From assembly GCF_003014655.1 (NCBI RefSeq), contig NZ_PYAT01000003.1:248001-312000 (forward strand): a DNA stretch of 64,000 nt, in the 5' to 3' direction. A model generated the notes under the pieces. It was not told the DNA's origin. It saw only the letters and a list, made by a program, of their open reading frames with translations, and did not search any database. The stretch is from Planomicrobium soli. Lineage in GTDB: Bacteria; Bacillota; Bacilli; Bacillales_A; Planococcaceae. A program made the position numbers and the translations under genes. Of this stretch, positions 9,576 through 19,670 are shown piece by piece (the first letter of the stretch is position 1; every line of letters begins with the position of its first letter).

Positions 9576-9592
9576 GTAAGTTCCTCCGTTTG

Positions 9593-10660
9593 TTATAAAA
9601 TACGTAGCTCTTTGGTGGAGTTAGTCAATCGTTCATTTCCTGACTCGGTAATCAGTATATCATCTTCGATGCGAACTCCGCCAACTCCTGGCAGATAAAT
9701 TCCCGGTTCCACGGTTACAGCCATGCCAGGTTCAAGGACCATCTCCGATTTAAAGGACAATCCCGGCCCTTCGTGCACTTCAAGGCCAATGCCATGGCCT
9801 GTTGAATGGCCAAATGCTTCACCATAGCCTTTTGATTTGATGTAATCACGGGCAATGGCGTCTGCTTCGATGCCAGACATCCCTGGCCCGATTTTCTCTA
9901 CGCCGAGCACTTGGGCGTCCAGCACAACTTGATAAATTTCTTTCAATTGTTCGGTAGGCTCGCCAACCGCCACTGTGCGTGTAATATCGGAAATATAGCC
10001 GTTATAGAGCGCGCCAAAATCAAGCGTCACCATATCGCCTTGTTCAATCACTTTGTCTGTCGCTACGCCGTGTGGCAATGCAGAACGCAGGCCGGAAGCG
10101 ACGATGATATCGAACGATGAAGAGGTTGCCCCTTGCTGCCTCATGAAAAATTCAAGTTCATTGGAAACTTCAAGTTCGGTGCGTCCTGCACGAATGAACC
10201 CGCAAATGTGCTCGTAAGCCGCGTCTGCGATTTTCGCCGCTTGCTTCAGGATACTGACCTCGTCCGGTGTCTTGATCATGCGGATTTTCTCAATAAGGCC
10301 ACTAACCGGCTTAAGCTCAGCTTCAAGTTTCTCCTTGTATTGAACAAAAGTCGAGTAGGTCATATAATCCTGTTCAAAAGCGACTTCCTCGATTCCGTGT
10401 TCTTTAACGAGATCCGCAACTTCCTCAAGAAGATTGGATTTTGCTTGAACGACTTCGAATTCCGTCGCTTGCGCTGCTGCTTGTTCAGTATAGCGGAAAT
10501 CAGTGATGAACCAAGCTTTGTCTTTCGTGACAAAGGCTAGGCCGGCGGATCCAGTAAAGTTGGTTACATAACGCAAATTATAGTGGCTTGTTACTAATAG
10601 AGCATCAAGTTGCTGCTTTTCCATTTCAGTGCGTAATTTCTGTAATTTCAATGTATTCAT
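9593..10660 (-). CDS. Xaa-Pro aminopeptidase-like M24 peptidase (YqhT-type)
   Basis: Pita-bread metallopeptidase of 355 residues expected to remove N-terminal residues preceding proline. The N-terminal creatinase-like domain begins [22 protein letters not shown]. The metal ligands lie in [18 protein letters not shown] (two Asp), [16 protein letters not shown] (His), [10 protein letters not shown] (Glu) and VRIEDD (Glu). It overlaps the 3' end of aroQ by four bases and precedes efp, matching the B. subtilis yqhS-yqhT-efp operon. The exact substrate is not shown by sequence. Confidence 0.92.
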   Translation of the reverse strand: MNTLKLQKLRTEMEKQQLDALLVTSHYNLRYVTNFTGSAGLAFVTKDKAWFITDFRYTEQAAAQATEFEVVQAKSNLLEEVADLVKEHGIEEVAFEQDYMTYSTFVQYKEKLEAELKPVSGLIEKIRMIKTPDEVSILKQAAKIADAAYEHICGFIRAGRTELEVSNELEFFMRQQGATSSSFDIIVASGLRSALPHGVATDKVIEQGDMVTLDFGALYNGYISDITRTVAVGEPTEQLKEIYQVVLDAQVLGVEKIGPGMSGIEADAIARDYIKSKGYGEAFGHSTGHGIGLEVHEGPGLSFKSEMVLEPGMAVTVEPGIYLPGVGGVRIEDDILITESGNERLTNSTKELRIL

Positions 10661-11097
10661 CCTCTCTGATTTCTCATCAATAAAGCATGCAGCGCCAGTT
10701 TGTAAACATCTTTGCCAAAACCCGTGATTTGGCCGGCAGCTACCGGTGCCATGTATGAGTGATGGCGGAATTCTTCCCTGTTATAAACGTTGGAAATATG
10801 TACTTCAATGACTGGCACGTTAATGGCGGCGATAGCATCCCTTATAGCTATGCTCGTATGGGTATAGGCACCCGCGTTCAAGACGATTCCATCAAGCTTG
10901 TCATCTCCGGCTTCATGGAGCCAGTCGATCAATTCGCCTTCATGATTGGATTGGCGGCATGCCAATTCAAAATTTTGCTGTTCAGCAAACTGCATGAGCT
11001 CGGATTCCAACTCTGCAAGCGTAAACGTTCCATAAGCTTCTTTTTCCCTTTTTCCAAGCCGATTCAAGTTGGGTCCGTTCAAGCACAATATCCGCAT
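10657..11097 (-). CDS. aroQ: 3-dehydroquinate dehydratase, type II
   Basis: Third step of the shikimate pathway. The start chosen is the ATG at 11097 (MRILCLNGPNLNRLGKRE), preceded by GAGAGGAGTGGCGAA; the open frame extends a further 11 codons without this signal. This gives 146 residues, the normal type II size. The active-site Tyr lies in KREKEAYGTF, and YTHTSIAIRDA and EVHISNVYNREEFRHHSYM are further family blocks. The gene overlaps the downstream peptidase gene. The next shikimate enzyme in this window is aroK at 19680. Confidence 0.95.
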   Translation of the reverse strand: MRILCLNGPNLNRLGKREKEAYGTFTLAELESELMQFAEQQNFELACRQSNHEGELIDWLHEAGDDKLDGIVLNAGAYTHTSIAIRDAIAAINVPVIEVHISNVYNREEFRHHSYMAPVAAGQITGFGKDVYKLALHALLMRNQRG

Positions 11098-11232
11098 TTC
11101 GCCACTCCTCTCAATCGCATCCTTCCTCATTTTATCACACGAAGAAAATCGAGCAACTATTACTAAAAGCGCAGCTGGACAAAAAATTTGCAGAAATCGC
11201 CCATAATCTCAGATTGGTGTTTTCAGGCCAAA

Positions 11233-11263
11233 TAAAAAAACGCGGCGGCCGAAGCCGTCGCGT
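11233..11263 (-). terminator. Terminator after nrdJ
   Basis: GC-rich stem ACGCGGCGGC / GCCGTCGCGT (one G-U pair) with loop CGAA, followed on the minus strand by seven T. It lies 14 bases beyond the nrdJ stop. Confidence 0.88.
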
Positions 11264-11276
11264 TTTGGTTTATGGT

Positions 11277-13835
11277 TTAAAGCCCACATTTAAGTTGGGC
11301 ATTACAGTTGGTGCAAGTGTTGCAGCCGCCCATTTCCTCAACAGTTCCTTTTCGGCAGACAGGGCAAGTGTCGCCTACTTCCGAACCAATGGTGACATTT
11401 GTTGAACGTAAATCTTGAATCGTATCAATAAGGACGATCGGACGTTTTGCAGAAGCTTCTTCTTTAGGTTCTTCTTCAAAAGTATTTTCTTCCGCTTTCA
11501 GCGTTAAAACTTGAGAATCCCGGCTGCCATCGACGTAGACTGTACCGCCTTTAGCACCGCCTTTGTATAACCGCTCATAGACGCCTTCCACTTGCTCTAC
11601 CGTGTAACCGCGTGGCGCGTTCACGGTTTTCGAGATGGAAGAATCGATCCAGCGCTGGATGATGCACTGAACATCTGCGTGCGCTTCCGGAGCCAAGTCC
11701 ATCGACGTCACAAATGCTTTCGGCAAGTTTTCCTCGTTTGCTTCCGGATTGTTCTTCAAGTATTCACGGACGATGTCCGCCTTTACTTCGATAAACTTGC
11801 CGAGGCGTCCGCTGCGGTAGTATGTGAACGAGTAGTACGGCTCAAGGCCAGTCGATACTCCAACCATCGTTCCTGTAGAACCTGTAGGAGCAACCGTCAA
11901 TAAATGAGAGTTGCGGATCCCTTTTTGGATCACTGCTTCACGGACATGCTCCGGCATGCCTTGCATAAATCCGGTTTCCGTAAATGCCTTGCGAAGCGCT
12001 GCTGTTTCTTCGTCGGTTTTGCCGACTAAGAACGGGAAGCTTTCACGTTCTACTGCCAATTCTGTAGATTGCTCGTACGCCGCGACCGCAATAGTCTTGA
12101 AGATTTCATCGACCAGCTCATTGCCTTCCGGAGAACCATATTCCTTGTCGCAGTAAATCAAGAGATCAGCCAAGCCCATAACCCCCAGGCCGACCCGGCG
12201 CTCGCCTAGTGCCTGGATACGGTTTTCCTCCAGGAAATAAGGTGTTGCGTCGATCACGTTGTCCTGCATGCGCACACCCACACGAACTGTTTCTTTCAAA
12301 GCTTCGAAATCAACTTGTTTTGTTTGAGCATCAGCGAACTGAGCCAAATTGACAGCTGCCAAGTTGCAGACCGAATAAGGAGCAAGCGGCTGTTCGCCAC
12401 AAGGATTCGTAGCAACAACTTTTTGTCCGTAAGCTTTCGCATTTGTTTTATCGTTGGCATTATCGATAAAGAAAATGCCCGGTTCTGCTGAATATGTCGC
12501 ACAAACATTGATCAAGTTCCACAAGTCGCGCGCCTTCATCGTGCGATAAGTACGTACTCTGTGGCCTAATCTTTCCCATTCACGGACATCTCCAACTTCA
12601 TGCCATTGTTCGTTATAAATGGCCATTTCCTCTTTTGAGTACGATTCGACTGCCGGGAAACGCAAAGCGAAATCTGCATCTTCCTCGACCGCTTTCATAA
12701 AGTCGTCTGTTAGCGTAACGGAAATATTGGCGCCTGTCAGGAATTCTTCATTGTGGACCGAGTAAGTACCGCCGTCACGCAACTTTGTTTCCGCATCTTG
12801 CATGATTTTTTCATTAAAGCCGCCCATACCAGGAATCGCACGGTAATTCAGGATTCCTTGGTACATCGCTTCTTCTTGTTGCGTTAATGGTTTGAACTTC
12901 AGTTTGTCATGCGCCAGTTTTTTGATCGTCTCATCTTCCGTATTTTCAATCAAATAACGGAGAATGCGCGGATTTTGCATTTTGGAGATGATAAATTCCG
13001 CAATATCCGGATGCCAATCGGCAAGCATGATCATTTGGGCGCCGCGACGCGAACCGCCCTGCTCAACTAGATGCGTCAATTTCGCAATATCGTCCAGCCA
13101 GGAAACAGAACCCGAAGATTTGCCATTGACTCCGCGCGCCAATGTATTGCGCGGGCGCAATGTTGATCCATTTGTTCCGACACCGCCGCCGCGTGACATG
13201 ATTTCCATCACTTGTTTGCGGTGATCAGAAATGCCCTCGCGTGAATCCGCTACAAACGGCATAACGTAACAGTTGAAATACGTAACGTCCGTATCCGCTC
13301 CTGCTCCATAAAGGACGCGTCCTGCCGGGATAAATTTCAATCCGACAAGCTGCTCATAGAATTTCTCGAACCAGTGCTGGCGCTTTTCAGGCGTTTCTTC
13401 AACTGAAGCCAGGCCTGTCGCATTGCGTTTCGCGATTTGCTCATAGAATACTTCCAGCGGTTTTTCAATCACATCGAGAGACCGCGAAACAATTCCTGTT
13501 TCCTGCTCTTCCGGTTTGTCGATCGCACTTCTATAGTCTTCCTCGATCCATACTTGCGCTTTGTTTGCCGCCTTGTCGATGGCTACAATATAACCAAGTC
13601 CCCGCGCCGGGAATTTCGGATCTTCTTTTACTGTCAACACGACAAAATCGCCCACTTTAAGCGTCTTTTTTTCAGTGTCCTTGAACGAATACCGGTCAAT
13701 CATAACCAGACGCGATACCCCTTTATGTGTTGTTTTCATATCCGGTGTTACCGCATGGACTTGTGGGAAAGATTTGATAGCCTCGTTTAATGAACCGGCA
13801 TCAAGTGTATATTCAGATTGTGTAATAGAAACCAT
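11277..13835 (-). CDS. nrdJ: Adenosylcobalamin-dependent (class II) ribonucleotide reductase
   Basis: Reduces ribonucleotides to deoxyribonucleotides using a B12-derived radical, with or without oxygen. The 852-residue protein has the NPCGEQPLAPYSVCNLAAVN segment with a conserved active-site cysteine, the SRRGAQMIMLADWHPDI block, and the substrate loop TVAPTGSTGTMVGVSTGLEP. The C-terminal tail has a zinc-like pair CPVC / CNTCTNC and an end Cys-rich swap motif (CNAQLKCGL). It sits alone between aroQ and the rhodanese, where B. subtilis has other genes. NrdR-box-like sequences lie directly upstream, so repression by NrdR is likely. Confidence 0.95.
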   Translation of the reverse strand: MVSITQSEYTLDAGSLNEAIKSFPQVHAVTPDMKTTHKGVSRLVMIDRYSFKDTEKKTLKVGDFVVLTVKEDPKFPARGLGYIVAIDKAANKAQVWIEEDYRSAIDKPEEQETGIVSRSLDVIEKPLEVFYEQIAKRNATGLASVEETPEKRQHWFEKFYEQLVGLKFIPAGRVLYGAGADTDVTYFNCYVMPFVADSREGISDHRKQVMEIMSRGGGVGTNGSTLRPRNTLARGVNGKSSGSVSWLDDIAKLTHLVEQGGSRRGAQMIMLADWHPDIAEFIISKMQNPRILRYLIENTEDETIKKLAHDKLKFKPLTQQEEAMYQGILNYRAIPGMGGFNEKIMQDAETKLRDGGTYSVHNEEFLTGANISVTLTDDFMKAVEEDADFALRFPAVESYSKEEMAIYNEQWHEVGDVREWERLGHRVRTYRTMKARDLWNLINVCATYSAEPGIFFIDNANDKTNAKAYGQKVVATNPCGEQPLAPYSVCNLAAVNLAQFADAQTKQVDFEALKETVRVGVRMQDNVIDATPYFLEENRIQALGERRVGLGVMGLADLLIYCDKEYGSPEGNELVDEIFKTIAVAAYEQSTELAVERESFPFLVGKTDEETAALRKAFTETGFMQGMPEHVREAVIQKGIRNSHLLTVAPTGSTGTMVGVSTGLEPYYSFTYYRSGRLGKFIEVKADIVREYLKNNPEANEENLPKAFVTSMDLAPEAHADVQCIIQRWIDSSISKTVNAPRGYTVEQVEGVYERLYKGGAKGGTVYVDGSRDSQVLTLKAEENTFEEEPKEEASAKRPIVLIDTIQDLRSTNVTIGSEVGDTCPVCRKGTVEEMGGCNTCTNCNAQLKCGL

Positions 13836-14243
13836 TTGACAATTCCTCCTTCATGTTATATGGAGTTGAACACTATATATAGTATTACTACAATCCCCAT
13901 GATACTAGATGTTGAAACTTTTTGGAATGGTAAAATTATGCCCAGATTCCTCCTGAATCTGCAAAAGCTCAAAGCACCAAGGGTTCGCCTTTCCTCAGAA
14001 GCTTAAAAATAAGCCAAAAGCCATATGGACCTCCACTATTTTCCTTTTAGTTTTTTAATTTGTCCCACTTTTCAGGTTTACATATCATATTTATTTTCTT
14101 ACAATTCGGTTATGCATATTCTATGAGGGATAAAGATTGATTTCACAGAATGGACTACAAAATGGGCGGGAAATCCAACAAATCATTGAATAACGGACGC
14201 CCCTTCTTTTATAATGAAAAGAGAATAGAAAGGGGCAAGAACA
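13836..14243. other. Divergent intergenic region nrdJ / rhodanese
   Basis: 408 bases without a supported gene. It holds the nrdJ ribosome-binding site (GAAGGAGGAATTG), the NrdR-like palindromes at 13870-13915 and, nearer 14200, the AAAGGGG ribosome-binding site for the rhodanese gene. No other structure was seen. Confidence 0.6.
13870..13915. promoter_or_regulatory. Pair of NrdR-box-like palindromes upstream of nrdJ
   Basis: The first site, ACACTATATATAGTAT (13870-13885), closely matches the known NrdR consensus ACACWATATATWGTGT. A second, weaker match, GATACTAGATGTTGAA (13901-13916), is centred about 31 bases away, three helical turns, the usual NrdR spacing. They lie 35-80 bases before the nrdJ start codon. 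NrdR regulation is inferred from sequence and position. Confidence 0.65.
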
Positions 14244-14627
14244 TTGGATTTTCTTTACAGCATTTTAATCGCTTTGCTTGTATTGGTAATTTTCGCGTTA
14301 ATTTCTTATTTCCGCGTCAAGAAAGCAGTCACGACTCTCAACCAAGAACAATTTATTGAAGGCTATCGGAAAGCTCAGCTGATTGATGTCCGGGAAGCGA
14401 AAGATTTCGCCGCGGGGCACATTTTAGGAGCCCGCAACATCCCGCAAACACAATTGCGCCAGCGCTATAAAGAGATTCGCGCTGACAAGCCGGTATACTT
14501 ATACGACCAAAACGGCGCCCGTAGCGGACGCGTTGCACTTTTTTTGAAGAAGAAAGGCTATAACCAGCTTTATCAATTGCAAGGCGGATTCAAGCAATGG
14601 ACCGGCAAAATCAAATCCAAATCATGA
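14244..14627 (+). CDS. Membrane-anchored rhodanese-like protein without catalytic Cys
   Basis: 127 residues. The start is TTG at 14244 behind AAAGGGGCAAGAACA. An N-terminal membrane helix (residues about 2-22) is followed by a rhodanese domain with LIDVREAKDFAAGHILGARNIP and the C-terminal LQGGFKQWTGKIK. At the catalytic loop, where active rhodaneses have Cys, the sequence is YLYDQNGARSGRVA, with Asp in its place, so sulfur transfer is unlikely. This resembles YqhL-type proteins of Bacillales. The role is unknown; a binding or scaffold function is possible. It is the only plus-strand gene in this part and has its own terminator. Confidence 0.85.
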   Translation: MDFLYSILIALLVLVIFALISYFRVKKAVTTLNQEQFIEGYRKAQLIDVREAKDFAAGHILGARNIPQTQLRQRYKEIRADKPVYLYDQNGARSGRVALFLKKKGYNQLYQLQGGFKQWTGKIKSKS

Positions 14628-14633
14628 GTACTG

Positions 14634-14664
14634 AAAGCCTTTCCTTTACGGAAGGGCTTTTTTT
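14634..14664 (+). terminator. Terminator after rhodanese gene
   Basis: AAAGCCTTTCC (14634-14644) and GGAAGGGCTTT (14650-14660) pair to a stem ending in a run of T on the plus strand, 7 bases past the stop codon. Confidence 0.85.
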
Positions 14665-14730
14665 CTGCCGATATTTTAAAATTATAAAGAGAGCACCTTA
14701 TGAAACGACGAATCAACTCAAAAACAGGAC

Positions 14731-14759
14731 AAAAAAAGACCCTAACATCGTCAGGGTCT
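14731..14759 (-). terminator. Terminator after unknown gene 14779
   Basis: AGACCCT (14738-14744) and AGGGTCT (14753-14759) form a stem followed on the minus strand by a T-run. It lies 20 bases past the stop of the 14779-15105 gene. Confidence 0.8.
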
Positions 14760-14778
14760 GTATCTTTTAATATAATAT

Positions 14779-15105
14779 TTAAGCCCTTAATCTATAGTGT
14801 TCAATATGTTTCAATTCCATATTCGCAGCCACTACTTCTTCCAATTCCGCAATATTGACTTTAGGATTGGCGGGATCGAATACTGTGGAGATGTAGCTTA
14901 CCACAAATGAATATGTAGCTTTAAGCCGGAAGTGTCGATAGTCAGCGGAATCTTCAGTCGTTGTCCAGTAAAACGTATTGTCATCTGCATCTATCAAAGC
15001 AACTACGCGAAGTTTGCCATTTTTGAAACAAGATGAAAACTCCAAATTCTTGGTGTACCGTTTCCCTTTTTCGAACCCATTCACTTCATTGATTGCAAGC
15101 ACCAT
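14779..15105 (-). CDS. Conserved-looking protein of unknown function, 108 aa
   Basis: The ATG at 15105 (MVLAINEVNGFEKGKRYT) follows AGAGGTGGATTTCG; the open frame continues upstream, but without a comparable signal. The protein is soluble, with no membrane segment, and mixes beta-like stretches (LRVVALIDADDNTFYWTT) with a C-terminal helix (NIAELEEVVAANMELKHIEHYR). I do not recognise the family. It stands alone between the rhodanese and gcvPB, with its own ribosome-binding site and terminator, which supports a real gene. Base composition is like the chromosome. Confidence 0.65.
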   Translation of the reverse strand: MVLAINEVNGFEKGKRYTKNLEFSSCFKNGKLRVVALIDADDNTFYWTTTEDSADYRHFRLKATYSFVVSYISTVFDPANPKVNIAELEEVVAANMELKHIEHYRLRA

Positions 15106-15261
15106 CGAAATCCACCTCTTTCCCATAGTGTGTCCACATTTAATATAACAGAACCTACGTTCTATTTCAACAAAAAAACATTTAAATAAGACTAAAAATA
15201 ACATTTTCTGAAATATGCCCCGACTTTTCATTCTTTACCATTAGAACACACCAGCAAACAG

Positions 15262-15298
15262 AAAAAAGGCGCCCCAGAATCACTCTTGGAGGCGCCTT
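15262..15298 (-). terminator. Terminator of the glycine cleavage operon
   Basis: A GC-rich stem of AAGGCGCCCC... and ...GGAGGCGCCTT, followed on the minus strand by six T, 14 bases beyond the gcvPB stop. Confidence 0.88.
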
Positions 15299-15311
15299 CC
15301 TATCTTCTCTA

Positions 15312-16775
15312 TTATTCAGCTTTCGTATAGCGCAATACCGGTTTCCGAGCAGCTTTTGCTTCATCTAAACGGCTGATGACCGTTGTATGAGGAGCATTTT
15401 GGACGATTTCCGGATTGTCTTCCACTTCTTTGGCAATCTGGATCATCGCATCGATAAACGCATCCAAGGTTTCTTTGGATTCTGTTTCAGTCGGTTCAAT
15501 CATCATTCCTTCTTCTACATTTAACGGGAAGTAGATGGTTGGCGGATGGTAGCCAAAGTCCAACAGACGCTTTGCCATATCCAAAGTTCGCACGCCAAGT
15601 TTCTTCTGGCGTCGGCCGCTAAGGACAAATTCGTGCTTGCAGTGGCGGTCATACGGCAAATCGAAATGAGGTGCCAATTTGCGCATCATGTAGTTGGCGT
15701 TCAGTACCGCATATTCGGTAACCGCTTTTAAGCCGTCCGGCCCCATTGTACGAATATACGTATATGCGCGGACATTGATACCGAAGTTGCCGTAAAACGG
15801 TTTTACACGCCCGATAGATTCCGGACGATCATATTCGAAAGTTAGTCCTTCTTCCGTTTTTACCAACACGGGTTTTGGCAAGTAAGGAATCAAATCCTTC
15901 TTCACGCCAACCGGGCCAGAACCCGGTCCGCCGCCGCCGTGAGGGCCGGTAAACGTCTTATGCAAGTTCAAGTGGACCACGTCAAAGCCCATATCTCCTG
16001 GGCGCGCTTTAGACATAACCGCATTCAAGTTAGCGCCGTCATAGTAAAGCTTGCCGCCAACTTCGTGGATGATCGCTGCCATATCAAGAATTTGCTCTTC
16101 AAATAAACCGAGCGTGTTCGGGTTGGTCAACATCAATGCCGCTGTATCCGGCCCTACTACGCGCTTCAAATCTTCCAAGTCCACCAAACCATGTTCATTT
16201 GATTTGACTGTGATGGTTTCAAATCCAGCCACAGTAGCCGATGCCGGGTTTGTCCCATGTGCTGAATCGGGAACAATGACTTTCGTCCGGTTCATGTCGC
16301 CGCGCGATTCATGGTATGCACGGATCATCATAAGCCCCGTCCATTCACCATGCGCTCCTGCAGCCGGCTGCAAAGTCACTTCGTCCATACCGGTGATTTC
16401 CTTTAAATGCTCCTGCAAATCAAACAGCAGTTCCATCGCGCCTTGAACCGTCGACTCGTCCTGCAATGGATGAATATTCGCAAATCCAGGGAAACGCGCA
16501 ACCGATTCGTTGATCTTCGGATTGTATTTCATCGTACAAGAACCAAGCGGGTAGAAACCGGAATCGACACCGTGGTTTCGTTTTGACAACGCTGTGTAAT
16601 GGCGCATAATATCAAGTTCCGATACTTCCGGCAGATCAGCTTCTTCTTCACGCATTAAATCTTGCGGCAAAACTTCACTTAAATCGATTTCAGGCACATC
16701 AAGCGTAGGCAAGCTGTAGCCGACACGGCCTTCTTTTGTGATTTCAAAAATGAGCGGTTGGTTGTCTTTATGCAT
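15312..16775 (-). CDS. gcvPB: Glycine dehydrogenase (decarboxylating) subunit 2
   Basis: C-terminal half of the P protein, carrying pyridoxal phosphate and decarboxylating glycine onto the lipoyl H protein. The ATG at 16775 ([17 protein letters not shown]) is preceded by ATGGGGGCTACTC and gives 487 residues; a longer frame of 505 is open. The PLP lysine is in [20 protein letters not shown]. The gene overlaps the gcvPA end by eight bases, so expression is coupled. The gcvH carrier gene is not in the window. Confidence 0.96.
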   Translation of the reverse strand: MHKDNQPLIFEITKEGRVGYSLPTLDVPEIDLSEVLPQDLMREEEADLPEVSELDIMRHYTALSKRNHGVDSGFYPLGSCTMKYNPKINESVARFPGFANIHPLQDESTVQGAMELLFDLQEHLKEITGMDEVTLQPAAGAHGEWTGLMMIRAYHESRGDMNRTKVIVPDSAHGTNPASATVAGFETITVKSNEHGLVDLEDLKRVVGPDTAALMLTNPNTLGLFEEQILDMAAIIHEVGGKLYYDGANLNAVMSKARPGDMGFDVVHLNLHKTFTGPHGGGGPGSGPVGVKKDLIPYLPKPVLVKTEEGLTFEYDRPESIGRVKPFYGNFGINVRAYTYIRTMGPDGLKAVTEYAVLNANYMMRKLAPHFDLPYDRHCKHEFVLSGRRQKKLGVRTLDMAKRLLDFGYHPPTIYFPLNVEEGMMIEPTETESKETLDAFIDAMIQIAKEVEDNPEIVQNAPHTTVISRLDEAKAARKPVLRYTKAE

Positions 16776-18135
16776 GAGTAGCCCCCATTTCCTGCACTGT
16801 TGCAGCAAGAACCTGCACGAATGCATCAATTTCTTCTTTTGTCCGTTGTTCTGTCACAGCAACCAGCACATGGCCGACAAGCTCGTCGTAGCTGCGTCCA
16901 AGGTCATAGCCGCCGATAATGCCCTGCTCTAAAAGTGCCGCATTCAGTTCACGCACCGGAGTTTTTGCCTTAACGACAATTTCATTAAAGTGTGCGCCTT
17001 CAAACGCGATATCAAAACCGGCTTGTTTTAATTGTTGCTTCATATAATGGGTTTTCGTGATATTTTGAATGGCCATTTCTTTTGTGCCCACTTTTCCAAG
17101 TGCCGTCATGGCAACAGAAGCCGCAAGGGCGTTCAATGCTTGGTTGGAACAGATATTAGACGTCGCTTTGTCGCGGCGGATATGCTGTTCGCGCGCTTGC
17201 AGCGTCAGCACAAAACCGCGGCGCCCGTCTTCGTCCGTTGTTTCACCAACCAGACGGCCTGGAACTTTGCGCATCAACGCTTTTGTTACTGCAAAATAAC
17301 CGCAATGCGGTCCGCCGAATGCTTCAGCAATCCCAAATGGCTGTGCATCCCCGACTGTGATATCCGCTCCAAGTTTGCCAGGAGGCGTTAATGCGCCTAG
17401 CGCCAGCGGATTGGCAGATACAGTAAACAAAGCACCAGCTCCATGGATAACCGGTTCCAGCTCTTTCAAGTTTTCCACTTGCCCAAAAAAGTTCGGGTAC
17501 TGGACCATGACTGCAGCTACATTGTCGTCGATCATCGTTTTTAATGCTTCGATGTCCGTATGGCCGTCTTTTAATGGAATCTCTTCCACTTCAATGGATT
17601 GCCCTAACGCATACGTCCGGACAACGTCGCGCGATTCCGGATGCACTGCACGAGACACGAGAATTTTCTTGCGGCGCGTATGGCCCGCAGCAAGCATTCC
17701 CGCTTCTGCTAATGCTGTTCCTCCATCGTACATAGACGAGTTGGCTAAATCCATCCCAGTCAATTCGCTGATCATCGTCTGGAATTCAAAAATCGCCTGC
17801 AGTTCACCTTGTGAAATTTCTGGCTGATATGGTGTATAAGCTGTATAAAATTCAGAACGGGAAATAACATGGTCAACGATGATCGGTTTGTAGTGATCAT
17901 AGACGCCAGCACCCAAAAAAGATGCAAAACGGTTTGTATCTGCATTTTTCGCTGCCAGCTGCGCCAATTCTTTTGTCAAGGAGCTTTCAGACTTCGCAGG
18001 TTTAATATTGTATTCGCCTTGGAAACGGACTTTCTCCGGAATGTCGGCAAACAATTCATCGATTGACTGAATGCCAATAGCATCCAACATTTCTTTTTCG
18101 TCTTGAGAGGTCATTGGTAAATAGCGATGTTTCAT
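16768..18135 (-). CDS. gcvPA: Glycine dehydrogenase (decarboxylating) subunit 1
   Basis: N-terminal half of the split P protein of the glycine cleavage system. The ATG at 18135 ([17 protein letters not shown]) is preceded by AAAAGGGGACAGCACTCG and gives 455 residues; an ATG 21 bases upstream is also in frame but worse placed. Conserved blocks include [18 protein letters not shown] and [20 protein letters not shown]. It forms a heterodimer pair with GcvPB, encoded directly downstream with overlapping ends. It is the second gene of a riboswitch-controlled operon. Confidence 0.96.
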   Translation of the reverse strand: MKHRYLPMTSQDEKEMLDAIGIQSIDELFADIPEKVRFQGEYNIKPAKSESSLTKELAQLAAKNADTNRFASFLGAGVYDHYKPIIVDHVISRSEFYTAYTPYQPEISQGELQAIFEFQTMISELTGMDLANSSMYDGGTALAEAGMLAAGHTRRKKILVSRAVHPESRDVVRTYALGQSIEVEEIPLKDGHTDIEALKTMIDDNVAAVMVQYPNFFGQVENLKELEPVIHGAGALFTVSANPLALGALTPPGKLGADITVGDAQPFGIAEAFGGPHCGYFAVTKALMRKVPGRLVGETTDEDGRRGFVLTLQAREQHIRRDKATSNICSNQALNALAASVAMTALGKVGTKEMAIQNITKTHYMKQQLKQAGFDIAFEGAHFNEIVVKAKTPVRELNAALLEQGIIGGYDLGRSYDELVGHVLVAVTEQRTKEEIDAFVQVLAATVQEMGATHA

Positions 18136-18162
18136 CGAGTGCTGTCCCCTTTTCAAATTAGT

Positions 18163-19272
18163 TTAGTTTGAGCGTTTATAAAATGGCGTTTGAACGGTTT
18201 TTGCTTTTAGCCTTTTGTTTCGGATTTCAACTTCCATTTCTGTTCCCAAGTCTGCATATTCACTGGACACGAGCGCCAAGCCAATATTTTTCTTTAGTGT
18301 GGGAGATTGCGTCCCTGTAGTCACTTCCCCAACTTTTTGATCTCCAATAAAGACTGGATAGCCATGGCGCGGAATTCCTTTGTCAATCATTTCAATACCG
18401 ACCAGTTTGCGCGGCACGCCGGCTTCTTTTTGGGAAGCGAGCGCTTCTTTACCGATAAAGTTTTCATCTTTTTGCAATTTCACTACAAAGTTTATACCGG
18501 CTTCAAGCGGCGAAATGTCTTTCGACAGTTCTTGGCCGTAAAGCGCCAGGCAAGCTTCAAAACGCAATGTATCACGTGCACCCAAGCCTACCGGCAAAAC
18601 TCCATCTTCTTTGCCTTCTGCTAAAATTTTATCCCATAGCGCTTTTGTATCTTCCGGATTTGCGTAAATTTCAAAACCGTCTTCTCCCGTATAACCAGTG
18701 CGTGACAGCAGGATGGAATGTCCGGCAATTGCTACGTTTTCTTTAAAGCGAAACGGGCGAATCTGGGATAGATCCTCCTCAGTCATCCGCTGCAGTACTT
18801 TTGCCGCCAAGGGGCCTTGAAAAGCCAAGAGGCCGTACTCGTCAGAGACGTTCTGCAGTTGAACATCCCCTGCTACATTCTTTTGCATCCATTCGAAATC
18901 TTTTTCAATGTTAGATGCATTGACTACAAGCATAAAGCGGGTCGCATCAATTTTATAAACCAGCAAATCATCTACAGTGCCGCCATCTTCATAACACATC
19001 GCTGTATATTGGGCCTGTCCGTCTTTGATTTTAGAAACGTCATTTGTTACGAGGTGCTGCAAGTAGGCTAAACTGTCCGGCCCTTCAACCAAGATCTCTC
19101 CCATATGGGAAACGTCAAAAAGCCCGGCTTTTGTCCGTACTGCTTCATGTTCTTCTTTGATGCTCGAGAATTGCACAGGCAATTCCCAACCACCAAAATC
19201 AATCGTTTTCCCGCCATACTGAGCGTATGCCTCAAATAAAGGAGTGCGTTTTAGTTGTTCTAATTGTTCCAT
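18163..19272 (-). CDS. gcvT: Aminomethyltransferase (glycine cleavage T protein)
   Basis: Releases ammonia from the aminomethyl-lipoyl H protein and makes 5,10-methylene-THF. The 369 residues include [35 protein letters not shown] and [19 protein letters not shown]-type folate-site sequence ([16 protein letters not shown]). It is the first gene of gcvT-gcvPA-gcvPB. The ATG is preceded by GAGGAGGAACATTC. A tandem glycine riboswitch and terminator hairpin lie 65-280 bases upstream, so expression should rise with glycine. Confidence 0.97.
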   Translation of the reverse strand: MEQLEQLKRTPLFEAYAQYGGKTIDFGGWELPVQFSSIKEEHEAVRTKAGLFDVSHMGEILVEGPDSLAYLQHLVTNDVSKIKDGQAQYTAMCYEDGGTVDDLLVYKIDATRFMLVVNASNIEKDFEWMQKNVAGDVQLQNVSDEYGLLAFQGPLAAKVLQRMTEEDLSQIRPFRFKENVAIAGHSILLSRTGYTGEDGFEIYANPEDTKALWDKILAEGKEDGVLPVGLGARDTLRFEACLALYGQELSKDISPLEAGINFVVKLQKDENFIGKEALASQKEAGVPRKLVGIEMIDKGIPRHGYPVFIGDQKVGEVTTGTQSPTLKKNIGLALVSSEYADLGTEMEVEIRNKRLKAKTVQTPFYKRSN

Positions 19273-19334
19273 GAATGTTCCTCCTCAGTATCAAATTCCA
19301 TTTAAAAATAAGCGGTCCGTTCAGTAAGCTGAAC

Positions 19335-19379
19335 GAAAAAAGGACAGAGATTTCCCCTTTAAAGGGAAATCTCTGTCCT
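19335..19379 (-). terminator. Riboswitch expression-platform terminator
   Basis: A long perfect-looking stem (AGGACAGAGATTTCCC with its complement, 19341-19379) followed on the minus strand by six T. It sits between the glycine aptamers and gcvT, so it is the likely switchable terminator that blocks the operon when glycine is scarce. Confidence 0.85.
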
Positions 19380-19394
19380 GGAACCTGAAAGTTT

Positions 19395-19550
19395 ACCATA
19401 AATGGCTTTCCTCTTTGGTAGCTGCCAAGCAGCATTCTCCAGAGATGCGTCCTGCACGAGTCTTTTTGCCTGAGAGATTCATAACTTCTGTTATTTGCTC
19501 CTTCGGCGACGCTTTCGCGTTCTCTCCCCGTGCACTCATCCGCCCAAATC
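19395..19550 (-). ncRNA. Tandem glycine riboswitch (gcvT element)
   Basis: Read on the minus strand, the first aptamer shows GGGGAGAG, then CGCCGAAGGAGCAA, then CTCTCAGGCAAAAAGACT, which are the conserved glycine-aptamer segments. The linker and second aptamer follow with GCAGGACGCATCTCTGGAGA and a final ACCAAAGAGGAAAG, a variant of the usual ACCGAAGGGGCAA. The two aptamers precede the terminator at 19335-19379 and gcvT. Known members turn the operon on when glycine binds. Confidence 0.93.
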
Positions 19551-19670
19551 GAATCGATTGGTCCAAACCGCTATACAAAACGTATAACTTCGTCTATATC
19601 CTAACATTGATAAGGGGTAAGCGCAATCAAAATTATGCATTTGATGAAAAGACGAACTATGTTATTTAAA

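Noticed and set aside
13836-14243. Cobalamin riboswitch before nrdJ
   Set aside because: The B12-box and conserved helices are absent and the leader is too short.
15182-15364. 60-codon minus-strand frame between gcvPB and gene 14779
   Set aside because: It overlaps gcvPB and its terminator; no start signal.
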